IMG/VR virus record: IMGVR_UViG_3300034020_000824
Span: 82,031 to 146,030 of that record
DNA from: a virus
Reading direction: 5' to 3' (one strand)
Length of the DNA: 64,000 bases
Program-made: the position numbers and the translations under genes
Shown here: one piece after another, positions 16,217 to 24,702 of the stretch
How positions within the stretch are numbered: position 1 is the first letter of the stretch
How the letters are laid out: the number at the start of each line of letters is the position of its first letter
The notes under the pieces: model-generated
What the model was told of the DNA's origin: nothing
The model's input: the letters and a program-made list of their open reading frames with translations, nothing else
The model's database searches: none

Positions 16217-18513
16217 GCAACGGAACAAAGGTTATTAAAAGAAACGGATCGATTGAGGGTCTTGACTTAAACAAACTTCACCTAATGGTAGAAGAAGCGT
16301 GTAAGGACTTAGCAGGAGTATCGGCATCTCAAGTTGAAATGCAGTCCGGTATTCAGTTTTATGATGGCATTACCACATCGGAGGTTCAGGAGATTCTAAT
16401 TCGCTCTGCAAGCGACTTGATTGACCTAGACCACCCTAACTATCAGTTTGTTGCCGCTCGCCTGCTTCTGTTCGCTCTCCGCAAGCAGTTATTCGGTCGT
16501 ATGCACGAGTGCCCTACTCTGATTGAACACGTTCATAATTGTGTTGATAAGGGTGTCTATGATGCCGAGATTCTGAGTCTTTATAGTGATGAAGAGTTTG
16601 AGAAACTTCAGTCCTTTATTGTACATGAGCGTGATTATCTCTTCACCTATGCGGGTCTCCGTCAGGTGGTTGATAAGTATCTGGTTCAGGACAGAAGTTC
16701 CGGTGCTCTTTATGAGACTCCTCAGTTTATGTACCTGATGATTGCTGCTACCATCTTCTCTAAATATCCAAAGGAAACTCGTTTGGATTACGTTAAAAAA
16801 TATTATGACGCAATCAGCAAACACAAAATCAACATCCCAACGCCGATTATGGCAGGAGTCAGAACTCCACTTCGTCAATTTGCATCTTGTGTTCTCGTTG
16901 ATGTTGATGACACCCTCGATAGCATCTTTAGCAGCGATGTGGCTATTGGTAAATATGTCTCACAAAGGGCTGGTATCGGCATTAACGCTGGTAGAATACG
17001 TGGCATCAACAGCAAAATCAGAGGCGGAGAGGTACAACACACAGGCGTGGTGCCCTTCCTTAAGAAGTTTGAGGCAACTGTCCGATGCTGCACTCAGAAC
17101 GGCATCAGAGGTGGTTCTGCTACAGTTTTCTTTCCTATCTGGCACCAAGAAATAGAAGACATTCTAGTTCTCAAAAATAACAAAGGAACTGAAGATAATC
17201 GTGTTCGTAAATTGGATTATGGAATTCAAATATCCAAACTGTTCTATGAAAGATTCATCAAGAATCAGGAGATCACACTTTTCTCCCCACACTCAGTTCC
17301 CGGATTGTATGATGCTTTTGGTACAGATTCATTCGATGAGATATATGTAAATGCGGAGCAAGATGAGTCTATTCCAAGAAAAACTATTGGAGCACAAGAA
17401 CTTTTTCTGGATCTTCTGAAGGAAAGAGCAGAGACCGGTCGTATTTACATTATGAATATTGACCACTGCAACTCTCATAGTTCTTATCTGGATAAGGTTA
17501 ATATGAGTAACCTTTGTATGGAGATCACCGAACCCACGACTCCAATACAGCATATTGATGATGAGAATGGAGAAGTCGCAACTTGTATTCTATCTGCGAT
17601 AAATGTTGGAAAATTAAAGCACTTTGATGATATGAAAGAACTTTGCGATCTTTCTGTTCGTGCTTTGGATGAGATTATTGACTATCAAAATTACCCCGTA
17701 AAGGCAGCAGAGAACTTCACCAAGAGGCGCCGATCACTTGGGATAGGTTATATTGGTCTGGCACACTATCTTGCCAAGAATGGAGAAAACTATGGAGACC
17801 CTGGTGCCTGGAAACTAGTACACGACTTGAGTGAGGCATTCCAATATTATCTGATTAAGGCAACCGTAAATCTTGCGAAAGAAAAAGGTGCCTGTGAGTA
17901 TTCTCATCGTACTAAGTATGGTCAGGGTATTCTACCGATTGATACATACAAGAAGGATGTTGATGAAATTGTTCCGAATAACTTAAAGTATGATTGGGAT
18001 AGTCTTAGGGAACAAGTTAAGCAATATGGAGTACGGAACTCAACACTGTCGGCACAAATGCCTTCGGAGAGCAGTTCCGTTGTGTCAAATGCAACAAATG
18101 GAATTGAACCACCTCGGGGATACTTGTCCATTAAGAAATCAAAGAAAGGACCTCTCAAGCAGATTGTCCCCCAGTATCAAACTCTTAAGAACAACTATAC
18201 GCTTCTTTGGGATATGCCTAGCAATACTGGTTATATCAATATTGTTGCTGTTATGCAAAAGTTCTTTGATCAGGCAATTTCTGGAAACTGGTCGTATAAT
18301 CCAGAAAATTATCCCAATAATGAAGTACCTGTGTCGGTAATGGCACAAGACCTTCTTACAACTTATAAACTAGGTTGGAAAACAAGTTATTATCAGAATA
18401 CTTATGATATTAAGACTGATGAAGTGGTTGAAGAATCTAAAGAAGAACTTCAATCCCTCCTGTATGATATTATGAGTTCTGATGAAGACGACTGTGAAAG
18501 TTGCAAAATCTGA
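16213..18513 (+). CDS. nrdA: Ribonucleotide reductase class Ia alpha subunit
   Basis: A 766-residue large subunit. An N-terminal ATP-cone (VIKRNGSIEGLDLNKL) is followed by the catalytic barrel with SCVLVDVDDTLDSIF, NLCMEITEP and SALNAQMPSESSS-like segments (here STLSAQMPSESSS). A C-terminal CESC redox pair serves thioredoxin or glutaredoxin exchange. It makes dNTPs for phage replication with NrdB. The start at 16213 overlaps the gp61 stop (ATGA); an in-frame ATG at 16201 inside gp61 is less likely. Confidence 0.97.
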   Translation: MSNGTKVIKRNGSIEGLDLNKLHLMVEEACKDLAGVSASQVEMQSGIQFYDGITTSEVQEILIRSASDLIDLDHPNYQFVAARLLLFALRKQLFGRMHECPTLIEHVHNCVDKGVYDAEILSLYSDEEFEKLQSFIVHERDYLFTYAGLRQVVDKYLVQDRSSGALYETPQFMYLMIAATIFSKYPKETRLDYVKKYYDAISKHKINIPTPIMAGVRTPLRQFASCVLVDVDDTLDSIFSSDVAIGKYVSQRAGIGINAGRIRGINSKIRGGEVQHTGVVPFLKKFEATVRCCTQNGIRGGSATVFFPIWHQEIEDILVLKNNKGTEDNRVRKLDYGIQISKLFYERFIKNQEITLFSPHSVPGLYDAFGTDSFDEIYVNAEQDESIPRKTIGAQELFLDLLKERAETGRIYIMNIDHCNSHSSYLDKVNMSNLCMEITEPTTPIQHIDDENGEVATCILSAINVGKLKHFDDMKELCDLSVRALDEIIDYQNYPVKAAENFTKRRRSLGIGYIGLAHYLAKNGENYGDPGAWKLVHDLSEAFQYYLIKATVNLAKEKGACEYSHRTKYGQGILPIDTYKKDVDEIVPNNLKYDWDSLREQVKQYGVRNSTLSAQMPSESSSVVSNATNGIEPPRGYLSIKKSKKGPLKQIVPQYQTLKNNYTLLWDMPSNTGYINIVAVMQKFFDQAISGNWSYNPENYPNNEVPVSVMAQDLLTTYKLGWKTSYYQNTYDIKTDEVVEESKEELQSLLYDIMSSDEDDCESCKI

Positions 18514-18558
18514 CCTGAGTAAATATAAAAGTGTGAGTTAATTTGGAGAAAAAAAATT

Positions 18559-19740
18559 ATGGATTTTAACTTTAAAACAAAACTAGAGGAGAAAAATGTG
18601 GTCAATCAAATGACAGTTTTTAACTCTCAGGAGGTAGATACTAAAAAGCAACCGATGTTTTTTGGAGCACCTCTGGGCATTCAGCGTTATGATTCTTACA
18701 AGTATCCAATCTTTGATAAATTAACTCAACAACAACTTGGATACTTTTGGAGACCCGAAGAAATCTCCTTACAAAAAGATCGTGGTGATTATCAAACATT
18801 ACGCCAGGAACAAAAACATATTTTTACGAGTAATCTGAAATATCAGATTATGCTTGATTCGGTTCAGGGAAGAGGTCCTGGTATGGCATTTGCTCCCTAC
18901 TGCTCTCTTCCTGAACTGGAAGCGTGTATGAAGGTCTGGGAGTTTATGGAGATGATTCATAGTCGCTCATATACCTATATCATTAAGAATGTTTATTCGG
19001 ACCCTGCGGATGTCTTTGATACAATTCTTCGTGATGAAAGAATCCTAGAACGTGCCGTGAGTGTCACCGAAGCATATAATGATTTCATCAATAGTGCCCA
19101 TCATTATGGAACTTCTGAACTTTGGAAACATGCCCAAGAATCAGTTCCCTACGCACAGGCAGAAAGATATGAACTCAAACGAAAACTTTTCAGAGCAGTT
19201 GCAAACGTTAATATTCTTGAAGGTATTCGCTTTTACGTCAGTTTCGCTTGCAGTTTTGCATTTGGCGAACTCAAACTTATGGAAGGAAGTGCAAAAATCA
19301 TCGGTCTAATTGCCCGTGATGAGAGTCAGCACCTAGTCATTACCCAGAACATCCTCAACAAGTGGAAGGAAGGTGATGACCCAGATATGAAGAAAATCTC
19401 ACAGGAAGAAGAGCAGTGGGTCTATAAGACTTTTGAGAATGCAGTCAATCAAGAAAAACTCTGGGCAGAATATTTGTTCAAGGATGGTTCTATGATCGGA
19501 CTGAATGATAAACTTCTTTGCCAGTATGTTGAATGGACTGCCAACCGCAGAATGAAGGCAATTGGTCTTCGCCCACTTTATGATATTCCTGCGAAGAATA
19601 ATCCTCTTCCTTGGACCTCACACTGGTTGAATTCAAGAGAAGTACAAATAGCACCACAAGAATCAGAGATAACTTCATATTTGGTTGGAGGTATTAAGTC
19701 TGATGTAAAACCCGACACTTTCTCCGGATTCAAGTTGTGA
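18559..19740 (+). CDS. nrdB: Ribonucleotide reductase class Ia beta subunit
   Basis: A 393-residue radical-generating subunit. The diiron ligand pattern is visible as ELEACMKVWEFMEMIHSRSY (E-x-x-H region) and ARDESQHLVITQ (E-x-x-H). It follows nrdA by 45 nt. Its stop overlaps a GTG-started small ORF. The N-terminus MDFNFKTKLEEKNVVNQMTVFN is slightly longer than the core family. Confidence 0.96.
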   Translation: MDFNFKTKLEEKNVVNQMTVFNSQEVDTKKQPMFFGAPLGIQRYDSYKYPIFDKLTQQQLGYFWRPEEISLQKDRGDYQTLRQEQKHIFTSNLKYQIMLDSVQGRGPGMAFAPYCSLPELEACMKVWEFMEMIHSRSYTYIIKNVYSDPADVFDTILRDERILERAVSVTEAYNDFINSAHHYGTSELWKHAQESVPYAQAERYELKRKLFRAVANVNILEGIRFYVSFACSFAFGELKLMEGSAKIIGLIARDESQHLVITQNILNKWKEGDDPDMKKISQEEEQWVYKTFENAVNQEKLWAEYLFKDGSMIGLNDKLLCQYVEWTANRRMKAIGLRPLYDIPAKNNPLPWTSHWLNSREVQIAPQESEITSYLVGGIKSDVKPDTFSGFKL

Positions 19741-19898
19741 CACCAAAAATACTCAATAGTGATGGAAATTACGATGAGTGGTGTGAAGAAGAAATTATAA
19801 AATGTTATAAGGATGCTGCCGAATATGATGATGTGCTTTTTGGAGACCACGACTATTCTTATATTTGGTTGAATAATAAAACTAATGAGAGTCCTTGA
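19737..19898 (+). CDS. Small acidic ORF after nrdB
   Basis: A 53-residue acidic ORF starting at GTG 19737, which overlaps the nrdB TGA (GTGA). It is rich in Asp, Glu and Tyr (YDEWCEEEI, AAEYDDVLFGDHDY). The overlapping start and the terminator inside its last codons support it as the end of the nrd operon. Function unknown. Confidence 0.55.
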   Translation: MTPKILNSDGNYDEWCEEEIIKCYKDAAEYDDVLFGDHDYSYIWLNNKTNESP

Positions 19899-19911
19899 GG
19901 CTCTCTTTTTT
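19887..19911 (+). terminator. Terminator overlapping stop codon, fused to late promoter
   Basis: GAGAG-T-CC/GG-CTCTC hairpin with loop TTGA, then a T-run. The small ORF stop lies in the hairpin loop, and the U-tract runs into TATAAATA at 19912. Confidence 0.8.
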
Positions 19912-19919
19912 TATAAATA
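19912..19919 (+). promoter_or_regulatory. Late promoter TATAAATA
   Basis: Exact box immediately after the terminator U-tract and 27 nt before the ATG at 19946. Confidence 0.8.
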
Positions 19920-19945
19920 AAACTATAAAGAACTTATAAGAAAAG

Positions 19946-21058
19946 ATGTCTAGACTTACTGGTACTGATGCATATGGTTTGATGGAGGCATATAATAATG
20001 TATATGCCCCTCAAGAACTCACCGAAGAGCAGGTTTGGGAAGAAGTTGAGACTTGGGTAAATGGCCTTATTGAAGAGGGTTATGACCTGAGTGATTATAC
20101 TTGGGAAGAGATGTATGAGTCTTATCTTGAAGAGCAAGGTCGAGCAAGAACCACGGGACAAAATTCTTCAGTTTTTACATTACCAACAACTCCTGGCGCA
20201 GGTAGTGCTGGTGGGTCTGGTAGTGGTGGTAGGAGAGGTAGTGGTTCTTCTCCTGGTTCAGTACGACCCGCTACTACTCCTGCTCCTGCCGCAAAACCAG
20301 CAGCAGCACCAGCACCCGCTGGCGCAAAACCAGCAGCACCAGCACCCGCTGCCACAAAACCAGCAGCACCCGCTGCCGCTAGACCTGCTACACCAGCACC
20401 CGCTGGCGCTAAAGTAGCACCCACAAAACCCACAGCACCGGCAAAACCAGCAACTGGTATGTTAGGTAAAACTTCATTTGAGAGAAGAACTCCAACTTCC
20501 TCCGAATTGAAGGCAGCACAAGCAGCAAGAGCATCTGGAGCATCTCCAGAGAAAGCACTTCAGGCAGCAAAGTCTGCCGGTGCCCCTAAAGTTGCTCCAA
20601 GTAATACACTAAGTAATACTGTAGCAGCAGCATCAAAACCTGCTGCATTTAGTCCAACTCCTGCTGTTGCAAAAACATCGCCTACTCCTGCTGCAAAACC
20701 AACTCCTAGACAGCAGCGCCTGAATATGGAAATGGAGTATGATACTTTTGATACTGTGCTTGAGCACCTAGTTGCCGAAGGTTATGCTGATACAAATGAA
20801 GCGGCTCTGGTCATTATGGCAAATATGAGTGAAGAGTGGAGACAGAGTATTTTAGATGAGGGTGATAATTACGATAAAAATCGTCAAAGAGCAGCAAAAA
20901 GAGCAGCAGAAAGAAATGCTGCCAGAGATGCTGGAAAGACTGGTGCTGTTCCCGGCGTAGGTTATGTAACACCAAGAAGAGAAAGAGAAACCTATAGAGA
21001 TTCTGCAGGCACTGAAAGGCACACTTCTGGCGCCAAAATGCCAAAAAAAGAAGGTTGA
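19946..21058 (+). CDS. Virion-type protein with Ala/Pro low-complexity region
   Basis: A 370-residue protein in three parts: an acidic helical N-domain (MSRLTGTDAYGLMEAYN, about 1-65); a long Ala/Pro/Gly/Lys-rich disordered region (about 75-255); and a helical domain (YDTFDTVLEHLVAEGYADTN, about 270-300) ending in a basic tail. The last domain recurs in the next gene. A late promoter and the composition point to an internal or scaffold-like virion protein; the function is unknown. Confidence 0.8.
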   Translation: MSRLTGTDAYGLMEAYNNVYAPQELTEEQVWEEVETWVNGLIEEGYDLSDYTWEEMYESYLEEQGRARTTGQNSSVFTLPTTPGAGSAGGSGSGGRRGSGSSPGSVRPATTPAPAAKPAAAPAPAGAKPAAPAPAATKPAAPAAARPATPAPAGAKVAPTKPTAPAKPATGMLGKTSFERRTPTSSELKAAQAARASGASPEKALQAAKSAGAPKVAPSNTLSNTVAAASKPAAFSPTPAVAKTSPTPAAKPTPRQQRLNMEMEYDTFDTVLEHLVAEGYADTNEAALVIMANMSEEWRQSILDEGDNYDKNRQRAAKRAAERNAARDAGKTGAVPGVGYVTPRRERETYRDSAGTERHTSGAKMPKKEG

Positions 21059-21083
21059 TATTATTTTTCAAGTAATCACAAGA

Positions 21084-21108
21084 CCTCTCCACCCGGAGGG
21101 GTTTTTTT
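21084..21108 (+). terminator. Terminator fused to late promoter
   Basis: CCTCTCC/GGAGGGG stem (one G-U pair) with loop ACCC, then seven T. The last T is the first base of TATAAATA. Confidence 0.85.
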
Positions 21109-21115
21109 ATAAATA
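21108..21115 (+). promoter_or_regulatory. Late promoter TATAAATA
   Basis: Exact box overlapping the terminator U-tract, 19 nt before the ATG at 21134. Confidence 0.8.
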
Positions 21116-21133
21116 ACTAAAAAAGTAAAAAAA

Positions 21134-21532
21134 ATGAAAACATTTACTACCGACTCTTACGAGTGTGATGCCTATGACCTTGTGCTTGAGTATCTCCTCT
21201 CACAGGGGCACGTAGAGACCGTAGAAGAGGCACATTATGTAATGATGGAGATGGATGCCGAAGCTATTGGAACTATTGTTGAGGCAGCGGCAGACCAATC
21301 TGATAAGCAAATTGATAAAGGTGTAAAGACGACTTATAAGGCACAAAATGTTCTTGATAATCAACATCAAGGTAGAAGTAAAGGATTGAATAAACTTCCA
21401 AGAGGCGAAAGAGAAGAAAAGGCAAAAAGAATGGGAGGTCGTCTAAAAAGTCGTAGAGACGATTTATTTGGAGAACGCAATAAGCGTGAAGATTCAAAAA
21501 GAGAACAACTGAAAAAAATGTTAGGTTTATAA
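21134..21532 (+). CDS. Virion-type protein sharing domain with upstream gene
   Basis: A 132-residue protein. The first half (YECDAYDLVLEYLLSQGHVETVEEAHYVMM, about 8-38) is the same helical domain as the C-terminal region of the preceding 370-residue protein. The second half is a basic, Lys/Arg/Glu-rich tail. A dedicated late promoter supports late expression. A DNA- or capsid-associated role is inferred from composition only. Confidence 0.75.
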   Translation: MKTFTTDSYECDAYDLVLEYLLSQGHVETVEEAHYVMMEMDAEAIGTIVEAAADQSDKQIDKGVKTTYKAQNVLDNQHQGRSKGLNKLPRGEREEKAKRMGGRLKSRRDDLFGERNKREDSKREQLKKMLGL

Positions 21533-21553
21533 TCTAAAATCCTAACATAACTT

Positions 21554-21582
21554 AAAGGAGGCTTGACAAGTCTCCTTTTTTT
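21554..21582 (+). terminator. Terminator whose loop holds the next -35 box
   Basis: 10-bp stem AAAGGAGGCT/AGTCTCCTTT (one G-U) with loop TGACA and a T-run. The loop and adjoining base form TTGACA (21563-21568). Confidence 0.85.
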
Positions 21583-21591
21583 ATGTAGACT
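21563..21591 (+). promoter_or_regulatory. sigma70-type promoter embedded in terminator
   Basis: TTGACA, 17-bp spacer, TAGACT (21586-21591). The spacer includes the terminator's 3' arm and U-tract. It should drive the GIY-YIG gene at 21640. A GATAAATA late-like box follows at 21611-21618. Confidence 0.6.
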
Positions 21592-21639
21592 AGGTTTGTC
21601 TCCGTTGAAGGATAAATAATAGCTCTATAAGACTACTAA

Positions 21640-22095
21640 ATGAGCTATGAGAATCCTTGGAGATATAATGGGGAGATTTTTGAGTCAACTCATATAGAAG
21701 ATTATTTTGGATTCGTATATCTCATATCCTGTAAGACCACCGGTAGAAATTATATTGGACGCAAGTACCTTTGGCAGTTCAGAACACCAAAAGGAAAGAA
21801 GAGAAAAGTAAAGTCAGAATCTGATTGGAAAAATTATTATGGTTCTTGCCCCGAACTGAAAGAAGATATAATTCAGTATGGCAAAGAGTTGTTCAGTAGA
21901 GAAATTATAAGTCTTCATAAGACCAAAGGTAAGTGTAACTTTGAGGAAACAAGACAACTTTTTCTAAATAATGTACTGACCGAATCACTTGACTCTGGGG
22001 TTCCAGCGTACTATAATTCTAATATTCTAAATCGTTATTTTCGGAAAGATTATTATGATGACACTACTAGAGCAGACTCTAAGAACATCACATGA
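21640..22095 (+). CDS. GIY-YIG family endonuclease
   Basis: A 151-residue protein with a GIY-YIG catalytic core: GFVYLISCKTTGRNYIGRKYLW (about residues 23-44) with the conserved Arg, and a downstream Glu in the FSREIISLHKTKGKC segment. There is no obvious extra DNA-binding domain, so it may be a Seg-like mobile endonuclease or a resident phage nuclease; related genes are widespread in cyanophages. It is preceded by a sigma70 promoter and a GATAAATA box. Confidence 0.85.
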   Translation: MSYENPWRYNGEIFESTHIEDYFGFVYLISCKTTGRNYIGRKYLWQFRTPKGKKRKVKSESDWKNYYGSCPELKEDIIQYGKELFSREIISLHKTKGKCNFEETRQLFLNNVLTESLDSGVPAYYNSNILNRYFRKDYYDDTTRADSKNIT

Positions 22096-22240
22096 TTGGG
22101 CAGTTGATCGCATACATACATTATGTGAGAATAAAGGTACTGAAGATGCTCAGGCAATTCAGGCAGAGTTTAGAGAATGGATGGACCCCGATATTTCTGA
22201 ACACGATGTTTTTTCACTTGAATACTTAGGAGACGAATAA
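22055..22240 (+). CDS. Small conserved acidic protein
   Basis: A 60- or 61-residue acidic helical protein (MTLLEQTLRTSHDWAVDRIHTL). Its start (ATG 22055 or 22058) lies inside the 3' end of the GIY-YIG gene, and its stop overlaps the C39 peptidase ATG (TAATG), so it is translationally coupled to the lysis-type genes. Function unknown. Confidence 0.7.
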   Translation: MMTLLEQTLRTSHDWAVDRIHTLCENKGTEDAQAIQAEFREWMDPDISEHDVFSLEYLGDE

Positions 22241-22938
22241 TGAGAATAGACCTTCACAACTTTTTTCTACATTATGACCCAAAGAACCCAAAACATGTTG
22301 CGGCAGTAGAGCAACTTGAAGTGAATCTTGCAAGTAAGTGTCCGGACCTGATAGAGGATACTGCTAACTGGGTCAAAATCTTTAGAACAAAAATAGAAGC
22401 AGTCATTCCTGGAATTTTGAATGTTCCATATTATCCTCAGACAGATAATTATAGAGACGCTAATCGTACTTGCAATAGTTCTTCCTGTGCTATGTGCCTT
22501 GAGTATTTTAAGCCAGGTACTTTAAAGGGAGCAAAGGGCGATGATGCCTATGTTCAGAAAGTGTTTGCAATCGGTGACTCAACTGATCACACGGTTCAGA
22601 CCAAAGTTCTTGATTCTTATGGAATTAAGTCACGCTTTAGTTACAATCTTTCTTTTGCTGATCTTGATCGTGAGTTATCTGCTGGGAGACCCGTTGTTAT
22701 TGGCATACTCCACCGTGGTACTCTATCTTCTCCTACTGGTGGGCACATGCTGTGTGTAATAGGAAAAAGTCCTGATGGAAAATCTTATATCTGTAATGAC
22801 CCATATGGGGATTTGATGTCGGGTTATACTACACCCGTAAATAAAGGTAAAGGTGCCGTTTATCCTGTTGAAGTTCTAAAGTATAGATGGTTAGAGAACG
22901 GTAAGGATAAAACTGGTTGGGGAAGAATCTTTAAATGA
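22240..22938 (+). CDS. C39-like cysteine peptidase
   Basis: A 232-residue papain-fold peptidase. The likely triad is C83 (CNSSSCAMC), H169 (TGGHMLCVIG) and D187 (CNDPYGD). It begins with a substrate-facing NVPYYPQTDN motif typical of peptidase C39-like proteins. It overlaps the lysozyme gene by 4 nt. Inference: it cleaves peptide bonds in peptidoglycan or a cell-envelope protein during lysis or entry. There is no signal peptide, so export would need a holin. Confidence 0.8.
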   Translation: MRIDLHNFFLHYDPKNPKHVAAVEQLEVNLASKCPDLIEDTANWVKIFRTKIEAVIPGILNVPYYPQTDNYRDANRTCNSSSCAMCLEYFKPGTLKGAKGDDAYVQKVFAIGDSTDHTVQTKVLDSYGIKSRFSYNLSFADLDRELSAGRPVVIGILHRGTLSSPTGGHMLCVIGKSPDGKSYICNDPYGDLMSGYTTPVNKGKGAVYPVEVLKYRWLENGKDKTGWGRIFK

Positions 22939-23552
22939 CTATCAAATTCATAGATGCCGTAGAGAACCATAAAGACCTGGAGCATCAAAATCGTGCCTGG
23001 GCATTTCTTCAGGCATCAGTTCACAAAGAAATCTTGGATGAGTTTGCTAGGATTTATAGAAATCAAAAGATAGAACCAACACTTGATGGATTGCCTATTG
23101 AAGGTGTAGAACTTATTAAGGAATTTGAGAAATGTCATCTTAAAGCATATTACGATCCTCTTACAGGTGGTTTGCCCATTACGATAGGTTGGGGAAGCAC
23201 TCGTAGAAAGGATGGAACCCGATTTATGATTGGAAACAAAATCACTCAAGAAGAAGCAGATGATTTGTTCTACTATCAACTGCGTCGTGAGTTTATTCCT
23301 GCTCTCCAAAAAATACCTTACTGGAGTGAAATGAATGACAGTCAAAAAGGGGCTCTACTTTGCTTTGCTTATAATCTCGGTGCAGATTTTTATGGTAATC
23401 CTGACTTCAATACTATTACAAGAGTCCTAAAGAATAAGGAATGGGATAAAGTTCCGGAAGCACTTAAACTCTATCGTAATCCTGGAACTAATGTTGAAGC
23501 AGGATTATTAAGAAGGAGAAAAGCAGAAGGAAAACTTTGGTCTACACCATAA
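22935..23552 (+). CDS. T4-type lysozyme (GH24 endolysin)
   Basis: A 205-residue muramidase. The GH24 catalytic pattern is E65 (FEKCHLKAYYD), D74 and T83 (ITIGWG). About 55 extra N-terminal residues (LEHQNRAWAFLQASVHKEIL) form a helical module that may bind the wall. It would degrade host peptidoglycan at lysis together with the coupled C39 peptidase. The 3' end overlaps the antisense nuclease gene by 11 bp. Confidence 0.93.
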   Translation: MTIKFIDAVENHKDLEHQNRAWAFLQASVHKEILDEFARIYRNQKIEPTLDGLPIEGVELIKEFEKCHLKAYYDPLTGGLPITIGWGSTRRKDGTRFMIGNKITQEEADDLFYYQLRREFIPALQKIPYWSEMNDSQKGALLCFAYNLGADFYGNPDFNTITRVLKNKEWDKVPEALKLYRNPGTNVEAGLLRRRKAEGKLWSTP

Positions 23553-23883
23553 AAGGTTTTGCTATTCCTTCATTTATCATTCTCTCATTCACCGTAACTG
23601 GGTCTCCAACAAAATAAAGAGTGCCGAGTATTCTTCCATACTTATCTTCTTTGAAAGTTTCAATTACCCATTCACCTTCTCGGGACAGTTCTTTTTCTAA
23701 CCACGCTTTTGTCGCAAGACCTTCTGCCTTTTCTTTAAGGTCTTTGGTTCTTGTTTCTGCTGCATTAATACCTTTGAGACGAACTCTTTGAACAGTTGTA
23801 AGATTGAATCCCAAATCTATTGAAACATCTAATGTGTCTCCATCAACAATTCTTTCTATCTTCTTGATTCTATAGTTATACAT
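23542..23883 (-). CDS. Thermonuclease (SNase-like)
   Basis: A 113-residue staphylococcal-nuclease-like protein with VDGDTLDV, RVRLKGINAAE and ETFKEDKYGRILG, which contain the expected metal and Arg/Glu catalytic positions. There is no signal peptide, so it probably acts on intracellular or host DNA/RNA. It is the last gene of a short minus-strand operon, and its ATG overlaps the 3' end of a 36-residue membrane ORF. Confidence 0.88.
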   Translation of the reverse strand: MYNYRIKKIERIVDGDTLDVSIDLGFNLTTVQRVRLKGINAAETRTKDLKEKAEGLATKAWLEKELSREGEWVIETFKEDKYGRILGTLYFVGDPVTVNERMINEGIAKPFMV

Positions 23884-23986
23884 TATCTTCTTCGTATGCT
23901 AATTTAAGTATATAGTATATGATATAAGCAGCACCGGCAAGTCCAATACCTAATAGTATATTTACACTCCATACTGGGTCAGTCAT
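23876..23986 (-). CDS. 36-aa membrane micro-protein
   Basis: MTDPVWSV then one membrane helix (NILLGIGLAGAAYIIYYILKL) and an acidic end. It overlaps the genes on both sides in the minus-strand operon, which supports translation. It could be a holin or antiholin component, given the adjacent two-helix protein and the facing lysozyme gene. Confidence 0.6.
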   Translation of the reverse strand: MTDPVWSVNILLGIGLAGAAYIIYYILKLAYEEDNV

Positions 23987-24272
23987 TTTCTTTTTCTTCG
24001 GGTTTTTTATTTAAGTTTGCCTTCAAAGCAATAATAGTTGCTAGAAGAGACATCAAAACTTGAATTGATTCTGATGTATTATCGTCACATTTACTTGGAG
24101 GTTTTGCTCCACTTTTATCAAATGCCTTTACAAGATACAGATAATGTAAACTAGTCATTACCTTGAAATTACATATTACATAATTTGTGAAAGTCATTCC
24201 AACAATTGCTGCTGCTACAAATGCAACCATCACAGGAACTATATTATCAAGTGTTGGATATTTGAATTTCAT
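23979..24272 (-). CDS. Holin-like two-helix membrane protein
   Basis: A 97-residue protein with two hydrophobic helices (IVPVMVAFVAAAIVGMTFTNYVI near the N-terminus; IQVLMSLLATIIALKA near the C-terminus) and a charged tail (NKKPEEKEND). Size, topology and position opposite the endolysin genes fit a class II holin, but no family signature proves it. ATG 24272 overlaps the upstream TGA (ATGA), so the longer ORF start at 24299 is unlikely. Confidence 0.7.
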   Translation of the reverse strand: MKFKYPTLDNIVPVMVAFVAAAIVGMTFTNYVICNFKVMTSLHYLYLVKAFDKSGAKPPSKCDDNTSESIQVLMSLLATIIALKANLNKKPEEKEND

Positions 24273-24565
24273 AATCGTCCTTCGGTTTGGTGTATCCATT
24301 CCTTCAACTCAGCAACATATTTTCTGAGTTCTTGTGCCTTATTTAGATGCCATTCATCACCACTCTTGAAGTACTCGTGAGTGTGATTATCTATTGCTTT
24401 AAGCATATTATGTATCGGTGCGTTCCAGTCTTCTCTATGAGGTGTATTCCACTCCCGTGGCATAAAATGTGAAAAGTAGTTTGAAGTATTTAGATTCTTG
24501 GGAGACTTATTCACCCCTAACCACTTCTCAAACTGGCACACTTGACAAAACCTAAATAATCTCAT
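24269..24565 (-). CDS. Conserved cyanophage protein, 98 aa
   Basis: A helical protein beginning MRLFRFCQVCQFEKWLG, with Trp/His-rich sequence (HREDWNAPIHNML). I recognise it as a recurrent cyanophage ORF with no function. ATG 24565 is chosen; an ATG three codons upstream (24574) is possible. It is the first gene of the minus-strand operon. Confidence 0.7.
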   Translation of the reverse strand: MRLFRFCQVCQFEKWLGVNKSPKNLNTSNYFSHFMPREWNTPHREDWNAPIHNMLKAIDNHTHEYFKSGDEWHLNKAQELRKYVAELKEWIHQTEGRL

Positions 24566-24570
24566 ATAAT
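24542..24570 (+). promoter_or_regulatory. Perfect consensus sigma70 promoter
   Basis: TTGACA, 17-bp spacer, TATAAT. It lies in the 5' end of the minus-strand gene 24269-24565 but points right, towards the tail-lysozyme gene at 24703. Confidence 0.85.
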
Positions 24571-24577
24571 GCAAAGG

Positions 24578-24600
24578 AACCCACTCAAAAGGTGGGTTTT
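24578..24600 (+). terminator. Hairpin at the predicted transcript start
   Basis: 7-bp stem AACCCAC/GTGGGTT with loop TCAAAAG and TTTTG after it. It begins at about +1 of the promoter at 24542, so it could be an attenuator or a 5'-end-protecting hairpin rather than a simple terminator. Confidence 0.55.
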
Positions 24601-24619
24601 GTCATAATGAGTCTGTGAC

Positions 24620-24697
24620 GTGACACTTAGAGCCGTGGAAGATGCCCTCCGAGAGTTGGGTGTACCCCTCTTCTATACGGATGCCGAATTCTATTAA
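24620..24697 (+). CDS. Possible 25-aa leader peptide
   Basis: GTG-started ORF (VTLRAVEDALRELGVPLF then YTDAEFY) between the promoter hairpin and the tail-lysozyme gene. The helical, acidic sequence looks coding rather than random, but it is very short. It could be a leader peptide or the remnant of a larger gene. Confidence 0.35.
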   Translation: MTLRAVEDALRELGVPLFYTDAEFY

Positions 24698-24702
24698 ACT
24701 AA

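Noticed and set aside
20122-20433. Antisense Gly/Ala-rich ORF within the virion protein
   Set aside because: Shadow of the Ala/Pro low-complexity region.
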